Notes: generated by a model from the sequence alone, not told the origin. A DNA stretch of 30,148 nucleotides from JAJTFW01 sp046049215 (GCA_046049215.1 JBJOER010000096.1:1-30148); one strand, 5' to 3'; shown: positions 14,720 through 22,347, counted from the first letter of the stretch. Translations and numbers: made by a program.

Positions 14720-16864
14720 ATGCAGCTCCGGCGCGAAACTTCCCTGCAGATACTTCTGGTCCTGATCGCCATTGTCGGTTACTGGCCGGTGATCGGATTT
14801 GAATACACGTTGAAGTGGGATATTATCGATCAGTATTTTCCGTGGAGGATGTTCATCGTGGAGTGCCTGCGATCGGGTGTGTTTCCCCTGTGGAACCCCT
14901 ACGAACAGCTCGGCACCCCGATTTTTGCCGATCCTCAAAGCGGTTACTGGTACGCTCCGGTGTGGTTGTCCGCACTGTTCGGTGAGTACAGCCTGAGGTC
15001 GGTTCAGGTGGAGTATTTCGCACATGTCGCATTGGGGGGATTGGGCATGTTCCGACTGCTTCGCTCCTTCAGGGTGGATAGCAGCTACACGTTTTTCCTG
15101 TCTTTGGCTTATGTGTTTTCGGGCTTCTTCATCGGCAATGCCCAACACCTCACTTATGTGGTCACCGGGTGTTGGCTGCCTTGGGTGCTGTGGTCGTTCA
15201 AGCATATGCTTTCCAACCGTGGACTTCGTCCTGTTGTCCGTTTCAGTTTGTTCACCTGGCTGCTGATCACCGGTGGCTACCCCGCCTTCAGTATCATCCT
15301 GTTTTACCTGCTTGCTGCTTTGTGGATTTTTCAATTGTGGAATTGCCGTGGCAAGACCATGGAAACCCGAGGATTGCTTTCGAGAAGTGCATTGAGTGCT
15401 ATACTGCTTGGGGTGTTGCTTTCGGGCTTGATATTCACACTCTGGCAGGGAAGATCCTATTTCAGTCGCAGCGAGGGGTTGGATTATTCCGTTGCCGCTT
15501 TCGGTCCCTTCTCCCCTCAATCGATGATTTCCTTCCTTTTCCCCCTTGCTTCAGCACGGAACCCGGAATTTTTCAATACGGACATCAGCATGTCCAGTGC
15601 CTATCTGGGTTGGTTCGCCTTGGCGGGATTCATCCTGTTCCTGTTCGGGAAGAAGAAGCGGGGCGATTGGGTCCTTCTTTCTGTAGTTGTTTTTTTTCTG
15701 CTTGCTTCTTTTGGAAAATACACCCCGGTCCATCGGTTTTTATTCGATCATGTGCCGATGATGGATTGGTTTCGATTCCCATCGGTCTTCCGTCTCTTCT
15801 TGATGATCGGTCTGCTGCTGGCCTCCGGTCTGGCCTTTTCGAGACTTCGTAGTGTCCGTCCGATGCTTGTTTTACAAGCACTGTTCCTGCTCCTTCTCAT
15901 CGTTTTGATGTACCGCGCATGGGGTTTTTCCGCAATCAACTGGCCGGAGCTCCATCAATGGAGTGCATTTTTCAGAAACATCACTTTCGAACAGGCATTG
16001 GTTACTCAGGCTGTCCTATTGGCCCTGGTACTCGCAGCTGGTGTACTTGTTCTTTTATCGCGGTGGCAATTGCAACCTAAGCTAGTGGTGATCGGAGCTG
16101 TGGGTATTGCTGAACTGCTCTTTTTCTCACGGATGAGTATGCCGGTCACTGTAGTTTCGGAATACAATACCCGGAAAACGCAACTGGCTTTGGACAGTGC
16201 TCGGGTCAAGGGTTTTCCCATTCCGGAAATGCATCCGGTTCGGTTAAACCTGGATTCAGGCTCGTTCCCGGTGCCTTTTTGGAAAAACCTGAACCTATTC
16301 CGCAAGCAGCCGGCTTGGGACGGATATAACAACTTCCAGCTGAAGGGCTATATCCAATTCTTCGATCAGGAGCCGTTGCGTTCGGCTCAACTTGGTAGGC
16401 CATGGGTAAGTTTTGCCGATACAGTGCTGACCTATTCCGATTCCATTCACCCCGCAAGGCTCGAGGGGAGAAATATTGCCTACCTGGAAGCTCAACCTGA
16501 TGTGGCAATTCCTTCGGGCATTTCCGATCCGAATAACCGGGCGGTTGTGTATGGATTTGAACCGGGTCGAATGGCCATCTCCGCCCAACTGGAGAGCGAT
16601 TCGGCTTTGTTGTTGGTGATGCAGCAGGAATATCCCGGGTGGGAAATCAGGGTGGACGGGAAGCAGGTCGCACCGCTGACTGCCGATTACCTTTTTCAAT
16701 CGGTTTGGATGGGCAAAGGAAACCACCGACTCGAATGGGTGTATATCAACCTCCCTGTACGTATACTGACACTCCTGGGATTCTTTGTAGCTATGGTTTG
16801 CACACTGGTTCTTTGTATTCCGAGCCGTAAGCCGGTTTCCGTTATTCCAGGGCAAACTCCTTGA
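14720..16864 (+). CDS. YfhO-family polytopic membrane protein
   Basis: A 714-residue membrane protein resembling YfhO, a family with a GT-C-type glycosyltransferase fold implicated in lipid-linked sugar transfer and lipoteichoic-acid glycosylation in Gram-positive bacteria. The N-terminal loop has acidic residues in a typical place (LKWDIIDQYFPWR, 31-43), then FPLWNPYEQLGTPIFADPQSG and about a dozen hydrophobic helices. The last quarter contains a soluble beta-rich domain with the family's YPGWEIRVDGKQV motif and a final membrane helix. The ATG at 14720 follows the TAGGTTTG box closely. It stands alone on the plus strand. Donor and acceptor molecules here are unknown. Confidence 0.85.
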   Translation: MQLRRETSLQILLVLIAIVGYWPVIGFEYTLKWDIIDQYFPWRMFIVECLRSGVFPLWNPYEQLGTPIFADPQSGYWYAPVWLSALFGEYSLRSVQVEYFAHVALGGLGMFRLLRSFRVDSSYTFFLSLAYVFSGFFIGNAQHLTYVVTGCWLPWVLWSFKHMLSNRGLRPVVRFSLFTWLLITGGYPAFSIILFYLLAALWIFQLWNCRGKTMETRGLLSRSALSAILLGVLLSGLIFTLWQGRSYFSRSEGLDYSVAAFGPFSPQSMISFLFPLASARNPEFFNTDISMSSAYLGWFALAGFILFLFGKKKRGDWVLLSVVVFFLLASFGKYTPVHRFLFDHVPMMDWFRFPSVFRLFLMIGLLLASGLAFSRLRSVRPMLVLQALFLLLLIVLMYRAWGFSAINWPELHQWSAFFRNITFEQALVTQAVLLALVLAAGVLVLLSRWQLQPKLVVIGAVGIAELLFFSRMSMPVTVVSEYNTRKTQLALDSARVKGFPIPEMHPVRLNLDSGSFPVPFWKNLNLFRKQPAWDGYNNFQLKGYIQFFDQEPLRSAQLGRPWVSFADTVLTYSDSIHPARLEGRNIAYLEAQPDVAIPSGISDPNNRAVVYGFEPGRMAISAQLESDSALLLVMQQEYPGWEIRVDGKQVAPLTADYLFQSVWMGKGNHRLEWVYINLPVRILTLLGFFVAMVCTLVLCIPSRKPVSVIPGQTP

Positions 16865-16996
16865 TGCTGAGATTTGTATGGAGGTTGCCTTTTTGATCAC
16901 TGCCCAATTTCACCGGGTATGCCGACTAGGGGTCGGGGGTGGATCCGATACGGTTTTTCAGTTCGGTTGTTCATGTACCGGATGCTTGAAATTGTC

Positions 16997-17004
16997 TACC
17001 TTCG
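16997..17004 (+). promoter_or_regulatory. -7 promoter box (TACCTTCG) of the FKBP gene
   Basis: TACCTTCG is one base from TAnnTTTG and is identical to the box before the DUF2400 gene at 20418. It predicts transcription from about 17008 and a 16-base A-rich leader (ACTTAAAAAA before ATG). Confidence 0.45.
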
Positions 17005-17023
17005 CGCCACATAACTTAAAAAA

Positions 17024-17713
17024 ATGAATCTCAAGAAAAGCATCCTGCCCCTTGTAGTTGCCGCTTTCATGGTCAGCTCCTGCAATGCGCAGAACAAGAA
17101 AAAAGACCAGAACATGAGCAGTACCATCGACTCAGTCAGCTACGGACTTGGAGTAGCCATCGGCAATAATTTGAAGAACAGCGGCTTCGATTCCCTGAAA
17201 GTGGAACTGCTTGCCCAGGGCCTTCAGGAGGTTCTCGATGGTAAAGCCACCATGAAGCAGGAAGATGCAGATCGCATCATCCAGGGCTACATGATGGAGA
17301 AAGAAAAAGTCAAAGGAGAAGGCAACCTGAAAAAAGGTCAGTCATTCCTCGAGGAGAACAAGAAAAAGCCGGGAGTTCAGGTGACCGCCAGCGGTATGCA
17401 GTACATCGTGTTGAAGGAAGGTACCGGTCCTAAGCCCGGTTTGAACGACAAAGTCACTACGCATTACCACGGCACTCTGATCGACGGCACTGTTTTCGAC
17501 AGTTCGGTCGAGCGCGGTCAGCCGGCCAGTTTCCCTGTGAGTGGAGTCATTCCGGGATGGACAGAAGCCCTGCAGTTGATGGGTGTCGGTTCCAAGTGGA
17601 AGTTGTTCCTTCCGTCTAACCTTGCTTATGGCGAGCGCGGAGCGGGCGGTAAAATCGGTCCCAACAGCGTTCTCGTTTTCGAGGTTGAACTCCTCTCGAT
17701 CGACAAAGAATAA
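17024..17713 (+). CDS. FKBP-type peptidyl-prolyl isomerase, lipoprotein
   Basis: A 229-residue exported prolyl isomerase. A lipoprotein signal peptide is visible (MNLKKS, hydrophobic core, VSSC with the lipid-modified cysteine at C20). Residues about 35-105 form the helical FKBP N-terminal dimerisation domain (SYGLGVAIGNNLKN through GYMMEKEK). The catalytic FKBP domain follows (about 120-227), with VTTHYHGTLIDGTVFDSS, FPVSGVIPGWTEALQLM and LAYGERGAGGKIGPNSVLVFEVELL. It resembles Mip/FkpA/FklB proteins and should help fold proteins in the periplasm or on the outer membrane. It is monocistronic, with its own -7 box and a strong terminator. Confidence 0.95.
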   Translation: MNLKKSILPLVVAAFMVSSCNAQNKKKDQNMSSTIDSVSYGLGVAIGNNLKNSGFDSLKVELLAQGLQEVLDGKATMKQEDADRIIQGYMMEKEKVKGEGNLKKGQSFLEENKKKPGVQVTASGMQYIVLKEGTGPKPGLNDKVTTHYHGTLIDGTVFDSSVERGQPASFPVSGVIPGWTEALQLMGVGSKWKLFLPSNLAYGERGAGGKIGPNSVLVFEVELLSIDKE

Positions 17714-17734
17714 GCAATATTCAGTGAAGTGAAA

Positions 17735-17772
17735 ACGGGCCGTCTCCATCAGAGGCGGCCCGTTTGCTTTTC
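17735..17772 (+). terminator. Rho-independent terminator after the FKBP gene
   Basis: A 12-base stem, ACGGGCCGTCTC (17735-17746) pairing with GAGGCGGCCCGT (17752-17763) with one G-T pair and a 5-base loop CATCA, is followed by TTTGCTTTTC. Preceding A residues let it also work for the convergent minus-strand gene, whose stop lies at 17792. Confidence 0.85.
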
Positions 17773-17791
17773 TATCCCGGACGGTTGTGGC

Positions 17792-18250
17792 TCAGAGCTG
17801 CATTCCGGTCCATTTCACGAACAGGTTCTCAGGGATGCTTGTCGAACCGTTTCTGAAGTAGTAAACTGCTCCCCAATCGTGCGTTACGCGGTGGTATTCC
17901 ACTGAAACGCCGTCCTTCACGACACGTATGGTGGTCACTATTTTCCGTTTTTCGTGAATATCCTCCCTTGTGATTTTCACATCCTCTCCGCTTGCTTTCC
18001 ATCCGGATTGCCCCCTTAAATCACTTGCCGATAATTTAATGGCCGTATCGTGCCCGGAAGGAATAGGCTGTTCCGTTTGGCCATAGGCCGAGGCGGATTG
18101 CACAAACAGAAAAAGACCGATGAAGAAGGATATGTTCGGATGCCGAAGTTGAAATTTATAGGTTATTGCGGAGTAATTAGAGTTGCTTGAAACCTCATTC
18201 TTTACTTTTGCGTAACATAGGTCAGTACTTTTTGTATGAAGAAGTTTCAT
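17792..18250 (-). CDS. exported protein of unknown function, start uncertain
   Basis: The C-terminal 90 residues after a signal peptide look like a real exported protein. A basic stretch (KFQLRHPN), a hydrophobic core (SFFIGLFLFVQSASA) and AYGQ cleavage region are followed by a beta-rich domain (KIVTTIRVVKDGVSVEYHRVTHDW and GAVYYFRNGS). I recognise no family. The difficulty is the start: no ATG, GTG or TTG lies within about 29 codons before the signal core. The first usable ATG, at 18250, adds a long hydrophilic leader and overlaps the divergent gene by 15 bases. Either an unusual start codon is used or the 5' end is damaged. The convergent terminator at 17735-17763 probably ends its transcript. 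Confidence 0.55.
   Translation of the reverse strand: MKLLHTKSTDLCYAKVKNEVSSNSNYSAITYKFQLRHPNISFFIGLFLFVQSASAYGQTEQPIPSGHDTAIKLSASDLRGQSGWKASGEDVKITREDIHEKRKIVTTIRVVKDGVSVEYHRVTHDWGAVYYFRNGSTSIPENLFVKWTGMQL
18203..18210 (+). promoter_or_regulatory. promoter of the three-gene exported cassette (TTG-N17-TACTTTTG)
   Basis: TACTTTTG is an exact -7 match to TAnnTTTG, with TTG at 18183-18185 exactly 17 bases upstream as the -33 element. Transcription should start near 18214, giving a 22-base leader to the ATG at 18236. This is the most complete Bacteroidota-type promoter in the window. Confidence 0.6.
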
Positions 18251-18724
18251 CCTGATTCGCATTCGATCCGTTTGTACGCAACCGGTGTGTTTGGGTTCGT
18301 TTGCCTGATGTTGTTTTGGAGCCAACTCGCTTTCGCACAACATCCGGGTAAAAGCGAGACGGTGAAATACATCAATGACCTCATCGGGCCGTCCAAGTCG
18401 TTGAGTGTAAAAACTGGCACGCTTGTTGTCACTTTTCGCGATGAAAAAAACCGACTTGTGCGTGAAGACCGGGTTCCGGCCTCAGACCTGGATCTCAATA
18501 TCTTTTACGAAGAAGAATCCGGTTTGCTATGTATCCCCTGCATGAAAGACTACCGGGAGTGCCTGACACGGGTATTGGTTTTTCAGAAGGTGAAGCGCCG
18601 GTACGAGCGTTTCAGTATGCCGGTGACTGATGAAGTCCAATATCAGAAACTTAAAAAAGCATTCGATCATCTCATTCGTGTACTTTCAGAAGTCAAATAC
18701 CGTGAAACAGTCGTTTTGGATTAG
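18236..18724 (+). CDS. exported CxxC protein, first gene of a three-gene cassette
   Basis: A 162-residue protein with a long signal peptide (residues 1-34, cleavage after AFA). I do not recognise a family. The mature part begins HPGKSETVKYINDLIG and contains a strand-rich stretch (GTLVVTFRDEKNRLVRED). It then has a cysteine cluster C99-I-P-C102 with C109 and a basic helical C terminus. The three cysteines could bind metal or form disulfides in the periplasm; nothing visible decides this. The promoter at 18183-18210 drives it. Its last 23 bases overlap the following GTG-started gene, so the three genes are probably translated in a coupled way. Confidence 0.72.
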   Translation: MKKFHPDSHSIRLYATGVFGFVCLMLFWSQLAFAQHPGKSETVKYINDLIGPSKSLSVKTGTLVVTFRDEKNRLVREDRVPASDLDLNIFYEEESGLLCIPCMKDYRECLTRVLVFQKVKRRYERFSMPVTDEVQYQKLKKAFDHLIRVLSEVKYRETVVLD

Positions 18725-19229
18725 TTTGATTTGTTTAGCGATGGCATCTACTGTCTTCGCTCAGGACCGGACCAAGTCGCATACTGCACTTGTGAAAGGA
18801 ATGAGTTTGTTTCGCCAGGCCAAGTACCAGGCTGCTATCAAATCCTTTGAACAATCAATCATGTTCGACAGCACCAACTACGATGCCTGGCTGAAGCGAG
18901 GTTTTGTCCGCGGAATACTTGGAGATTTTGAAGGAGAAAAGAACGATTATGATTTTGTCATCTCACATGCACCGGATCACTCGCATGCGTACGTTTCTCG
19001 CGGCAGTGCATTCAGCCGACTCAATAATGTCGAAAGTGCCATGGCAGACTTCAATACGGCCATTCAGCTGGACCCGGAGAACCAGGAAGCTTACAACAAC
19101 CGTGGTTTTGCCAAAAAGGCTTTGGGCGACAAATTGGGCGCCTGTGCCGATTGGGAGGAGTCCAGGCGTCTAGGTAACAAAGAAGCGATCATTATTTTGA
19201 AAAATAACTATTGTCAACATGAGAAGTAA
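18702..19229 (+). CDS. exported TPR-repeat protein (GTG start)
   Basis: A 175-residue protein with about four tetratricopeptide repeats. I start it at the GTG at 18702 because this begins a textbook signal peptide (MKQSFWISL core, cleavage after VFA at residue 20). The in-frame ATG at 18630 would add 24 hydrophilic residues and overlap the previous gene by 95 bases. Repeats include MSLFRQAKYQAAIKSFEQ, HAYVSRGSAFSRLNNVESA and AYNNRGFAKKALGDKLGA. The end, ACADWEESRRLGNKEA, is common in Bacteroidota exported TPR proteins. It probably acts as a periplasmic binding module; partners are unknown, but the neighbours on both sides overlap it and are natural candidates. Confidence 0.82.
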   Translation: MKQSFWISLICLAMASTVFAQDRTKSHTALVKGMSLFRQAKYQAAIKSFEQSIMFDSTNYDAWLKRGFVRGILGDFEGEKNDYDFVISHAPDHSHAYVSRGSAFSRLNNVESAMADFNTAIQLDPENQEAYNNRGFAKKALGDKLGACADWEESRRLGNKEAIIILKNNYCQHEK

Positions 19230-19629
19230 GGAGTTCAGGATAAATTCGTTTTGGATGTTTCCGCTGCCAGTCATCGTCATTGCAACGGCCTTTTTATCGT
19301 TCAGCCTTCCACAGGATGAATTGAGTTCCTGTATCACCAAGATCAAAAGCGAATGGTCCAGGCCATGCATACAGTGCGTGGAGCATTCGAAAAGCTACAG
19401 GGTGTATTTCCGCAACACCTGTGACCGTGCCCTCGATGTGAAACTTGCAGCGCAGGAGAATGACAAGCGCTGGAAGACCTATACTTTCCGCATGGTTCAG
19501 CCCGGTGACACACTGCTGGCTTATGCTTGCCATGGAACCGGGAAGTATCTGTATTGGGTACGGAATCCTGAAGACATCGAATACGTTTTTCCGACCGAAG
19601 AGGAGATCAACGAGGCGTTTACAGATTAA
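19219..19629 (+). CDS. exported cysteine-rich protein, third gene of the cassette
   Basis: A 136-residue protein with a hydrophobic segment at about 11-31 that acts as a signal peptide or anchor. I do not recognise a family. The mature part has five cysteines: C38, the pair C50-I-Q-C53, C68 and C104. A beta-rich region follows (SYRVYFRNTCDRALDVKLAAQE, then TYTFRMVQPGDTLLAYACHGTGKYLYWVRNPED). The pattern suggests a small disulfide-stabilised beta-sandwich. Its ATG overlaps the end of the TPR gene by 11 bases. Its TAA shares bases with the stop codon of the convergent DUF2400 gene (19626-19629). Confidence 0.75.
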   Translation: MRSKEFRINSFWMFPLPVIVIATAFLSFSLPQDELSSCITKIKSEWSRPCIQCVEHSKSYRVYFRNTCDRALDVKLAAQENDKRWKTYTFRMVQPGDTLLAYACHGTGKYLYWVRNPEDIEYVFPTEEEINEAFTD

Positions 19630-20405
19630 ATAGATCCGTAACGTTCATGCAATCCCCAGCCGTATAAGGCGAAGTCGTACCTGACGGGATCCTTCGGATC
19701 CAGCTTGCTTAGATTTTCAGTCAACTCTTGCACCGCTTTCCAATCGTCTTGATTTCGGTCCAGCAATCCCAAATGTCGGGCAGTTTTTCCGGAGTGAAGA
19801 TCCAGGGGACAATACAAGGCGGAGGTGGGTATTCCGGCCCATAGACCGAAATCAACACCCGAGCTGTCTTTTCTTACCATCCACCGTAAAAACATATTGA
19901 TTCTTTTAGCAGCTGCATTGCGCATCGGGTCGGCGAAGTGCTTTCGGCTCCTTTCCGGACACCGCAGGCTCATGAAGGTGTCGCGGACGGCGGAAATGGC
20001 GGATCCCAAATCACCGTTTGTATTGTACGCGCTAGTAAAAACGCCCTCCAATCCTCCAGCAGATCGATAAATTGCCTGCAATGCACGAAGAAAAAAGATG
20101 GCATCGGTGCCGTTGAAGGTCCTGTGGCAAAAAACGGAGAACTTCCTGCGCTCGGTTGCCGAATGGTGGAGGATGAAATCGAACGGGGCATCGTCCATCC
20201 TCTCCATCAATTGTCGGGCGTTCCGGAGGATGACCGGTCTTTGCCCCCAGGCGATCAAGGCCGTCAGGAAACCGCTGATTTCGATGTCCTCCTTCCTTGT
20301 GAATGACCGGGGGATAGATATCGGATCGTTTTCGATGAATTCGGGAATATTGAACCGATGGACGAGACTGTCCAGAAGCTCCTTCAATTCTGCTTGCGGT
20401 GGCAT
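19626..20405 (-). CDS. TIGR02757 (DUF2400) family protein
   Basis: A 259-residue protein with the marks of the TIGR02757/DUF2400 family, conserved in Bacteroidota and some other phyla but of unknown function: FIENDPISIPRSF, KEDIEISGFLTALIAWGQR near the start, DPMRNAAAKRINMFLRWMVRKD in the middle, and LDPKDPVRYDFALYGWG at the C terminus. The alternation of helices and the late RWMVR segment recall helix-hairpin-helix DNA glycosylase-like folds, but this is only an impression. I start at the ATG at 20405, right after a TACCTTCG box; a longer frame to a TTG at 20444 would include the promoter. Confidence 0.88.
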   Translation of the reverse strand: MPPQAELKELLDSLVHRFNIPEFIENDPISIPRSFTRKEDIEISGFLTALIAWGQRPVILRNARQLMERMDDAPFDFILHHSATERRKFSVFCHRTFNGTDAIFFLRALQAIYRSAGGLEGVFTSAYNTNGDLGSAISAVRDTFMSLRCPERSRKHFADPMRNAAAKRINMFLRWMVRKDSSGVDFGLWAGIPTSALYCPLDLHSGKTARHLGLLDRNQDDWKAVQELTENLSKLDPKDPVRYDFALYGWGLHERYGSI

Positions 20406-20410
20406 CCCCA

Positions 20411-20418
20411 CGAAGGTA
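20411..20418 (-). promoter_or_regulatory. -7 promoter box (TACCTTCG) of the DUF2400 gene
   Basis: The minus strand reads TACCTTCG, one base from consensus, ending 5 bases before the ATG. A TTG at 20444-20442 lies 23 bases upstream and could be the -33 element. Predicted transcription starts about 2 bases before the ATG, so the message would be almost leaderless. Confidence 0.42.
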
Positions 20419-20429
20419 AGGCTCGACCT

Positions 20430-20465
20430 GTATATAATAAACAAGGGCCCCCGAGGGAGCCCTTG
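20430..20465 (-). terminator. hairpin with AT-rich tail, possible minus-strand terminator
   Basis: CAAGGGC (20442-20448) and GCCCTTG (20459-20465) pair perfectly and enclose a further CCC/GGG. Read on the minus strand, the stem is followed by TTTATTATATA, an intrinsic-terminator shape. No protein gene lies upstream on that strand, so it would end a transcript from the otherwise empty region 20466-20874. The 5' TTG could alternatively serve the DUF2400 promoter. Confidence 0.4.
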
Positions 20466-20874
20466 CCTTCCCGACCCAGCCCGGACAGCTGAACCAGCGA
20501 GACCCGAAATTCATGACGAAACTAAGCCGGGATTTCATCGTCAACAAGGGACAAGTATTAAGGTGGTACAACCATGGAACTGCGATGATTTGGGATGTGT
20601 TTTTGGTTTGTGTTTCAAAATCAATGGGTTGTTGTTATATGGAAGTCGGGTTTAGGACACGACCGGGATCCGGTAAATTGGGTGAGTGCGGATTGGTTTC
20701 GGGTGATTGTATTTCTGCGAAATGGGAGGGGTGTTCCGATTTGTAGCGGAATCGAAACCGATGTCCTGGGCGTAAACATTCAATCGCATGAAAATCTACA
20801 CACAACCGTGTTAGGTTGTTTTGTTTTATTTACTTTTTAGAAGTCGATTCAATGTCTTGATAGGAAATCAACAT

Positions 20875-22347
20875 GTGCTGGCTCTTTTGTTGAGCCGGCT
20901 TACGGCAGAGGAGGAGCGCAGGTTGAAGATGTCCGTAGGCCGGAGTGCCGCCCTATTGCGTTTTTGCGAAGAGGCCTTCAGGCATAAGCATGCGGGCGCG
21001 GATTGGATACTTGCTTATAGTCGAAACGATGCTCGACCCGTTTCACGGGAGAGTACCAGGAAGTTGATTGAACGGTTGTTGTCGCATGTCTTCCAGGTTT
21101 TGGCAGGTTCGCCGGAAGTGCAGGAGTGTGGACAACAGAGAATGGATGCCGCTCATGCCAGCGAATGTGTCAAGTGCGGAGTGTTCATCGTCCAGTCGCT
21201 TGGGAACCGGGGAGTCCCGGTACGCTGGCTACTGGCGTTCCTCGAGAAAAGGGCAGAGCTATGCCGTTCGTTTGGATTGGTGGAAGACCTGGTGGCGGTT
21301 CAGTCTCAGCGTTTGCTGATGATGCAACAATTGGCGTTGCCAGGAAGCACATCCGAGCCGGAAGGGGTTTACCGCGATTTGCTGAAAGCCACCGAGAACA
21401 TGCGGTTTTTAATCGAATCGGAGCAATATCTTTTCCATTACCTGGAGGAGTTTGGTAATTGTTTCTTACCTGGAAGAGAAAAGTTGGATGAGCTCGAACG
21501 TCGAATCGCTGAGATATCCGTGTTCAATCACCGAAGCCGATTTGTGTTTCTGAGTTTCGTTCAACTTGTCCTTCAGTCCCGTGTATTCTTCGCTAAAGGG
21601 GATGCGCTCACCGGAAAGAGACTTGTCGGCGAGGTTGTTTCCATGACAGATGAGTTTTCGGAAGTGACTTACCGATTGAAAAACAGTCCATACGGAAGCA
21701 ATGGCTTTGGCATAGGAACTCCGGGCATACAGGAGCCATCCAAGGGGACTGATCAGGGCCACGGAGTGATTCTGCAATTTCCTCGTTTCTTTGGATTGAT
21801 TCATGAGCCTGTGATTCTCGATCTTTTTTACAGCCGTCAAGCGGATGTGGCGGCTGAGCTGATACAGCTTTTTTTGCCTCCTGTAAGTAGTGAGCGGGCG
21901 ATAGTTTTTCCGGCCAGATGGTATGTGATTCAGGGATTCATCCAGTTCAGGAATGGTGAGTTTCAACGTGCGGCACAGTCTTGTCGGGTTGCCGAGGGTG
22001 TTCCGGATGGAATAAGGTCGTCGTGGAGCATGGGGGTACGGTTATTATCCATCTTCATCAGCATTGAAAATGGAGCAACCGATTTGGCCTCACATCGGAT
22101 CGAGAGCCTGCGGAAGTTCATGGAGCGACAACATCGCATTCAGCAATTCTCGAAGCGGGAGCATTTGATAGTGAGAATGCTGAGTGGCCTCATGCGCTCG
22201 GATTTTGATTTTCGTAAGGTGGCTCTCGGATATGCGGAAGAGCTCGAACTGCTTGCGTCACCCGAGGAGGGCTTTGCCTGGGTGCCCGGCGGGTATGAAC
22301 TGATTCCTTTTCAGGAATGGCTGAGAGGAAAGGCCGGTAGTATTTGA
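20875..22347 (+). CDS. unrecognised 490-residue protein, probably helical
   Basis: A long open frame without a family I can name. It is rich in helical heptad-like stretches (LLSRLTAEEERRLKM, RKLIERLLSHVFQVL, EKLDELERRIAEISVF, FQRAAQSCRVAEGV). That arrangement suggests an alpha-solenoid such as degenerate TPRs. No signal peptide, membrane segment or enzyme motif is evident. The start is uncertain: an in-frame stop at 20812 and the lack of ATG before 20929 leave TTG (20821, 20857) and GTG (20875) codons. I prefer GTG 20875 because AGGA lies 9 bases upstream and a TACTTTTT box at 20831-20838 could drive it. It stands alone between gene-free regions. Confidence 0.75.
   Translation: MLALLLSRLTAEEERRLKMSVGRSAALLRFCEEAFRHKHAGADWILAYSRNDARPVSRESTRKLIERLLSHVFQVLAGSPEVQECGQQRMDAAHASECVKCGVFIVQSLGNRGVPVRWLLAFLEKRAELCRSFGLVEDLVAVQSQRLLMMQQLALPGSTSEPEGVYRDLLKATENMRFLIESEQYLFHYLEEFGNCFLPGREKLDELERRIAEISVFNHRSRFVFLSFVQLVLQSRVFFAKGDALTGKRLVGEVVSMTDEFSEVTYRLKNSPYGSNGFGIGTPGIQEPSKGTDQGHGVILQFPRFFGLIHEPVILDLFYSRQADVAAELIQLFLPPVSSERAIVFPARWYVIQGFIQFRNGEFQRAAQSCRVAEGVPDGIRSSWSMGVRLLSIFISIENGATDLASHRIESLRKFMERQHRIQQFSKREHLIVRMLSGLMRSDFDFRKVALGYAEELELLASPEEGFAWVPGGYELIPFQEWLRGKAGSI

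Larger units (their letters stand above)
20406..20874. other. 469-bp region without a convincing gene
   Basis: Apart from the DUF2400 promoter and the hairpin at 20442-20465, no protein-coding signal stands out. The minus-strand stretch 20466-20560 is locally GC-rich and can fold: GCTG-GTT-CAGC, and GACGA/TCGTC arms around TTTC. It does not match any RNA family I can recognise (not tRNA, tmRNA, SRP RNA or RNase P by its conserved words). The right part (20585-20820) is T- and G-rich on the plus strand and empty as far as I can see. Confidence 0.55.

Noticed and set aside
14666..15520. 284-codon open frame on the minus strand
   Set aside because: Its Q- and P-rich protein is the mirror of the YfhO-family gene, whose membrane helices read clearly on the plus strand.
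20032..20571. 179-codon open frame on the minus strand covering the hairpin
   Set aside because: It overlaps the DUF2400 gene in another frame on the same strand, and its first part would translate the terminator-like hairpin.
20513..20746. 77-codon open frame on the plus strand (MTKLSRDFIVNKG)
   Set aside because: It has no promoter box, family resemblance or signal peptide, and it sits in the region that may encode a minus-strand RNA. It is probably chance.
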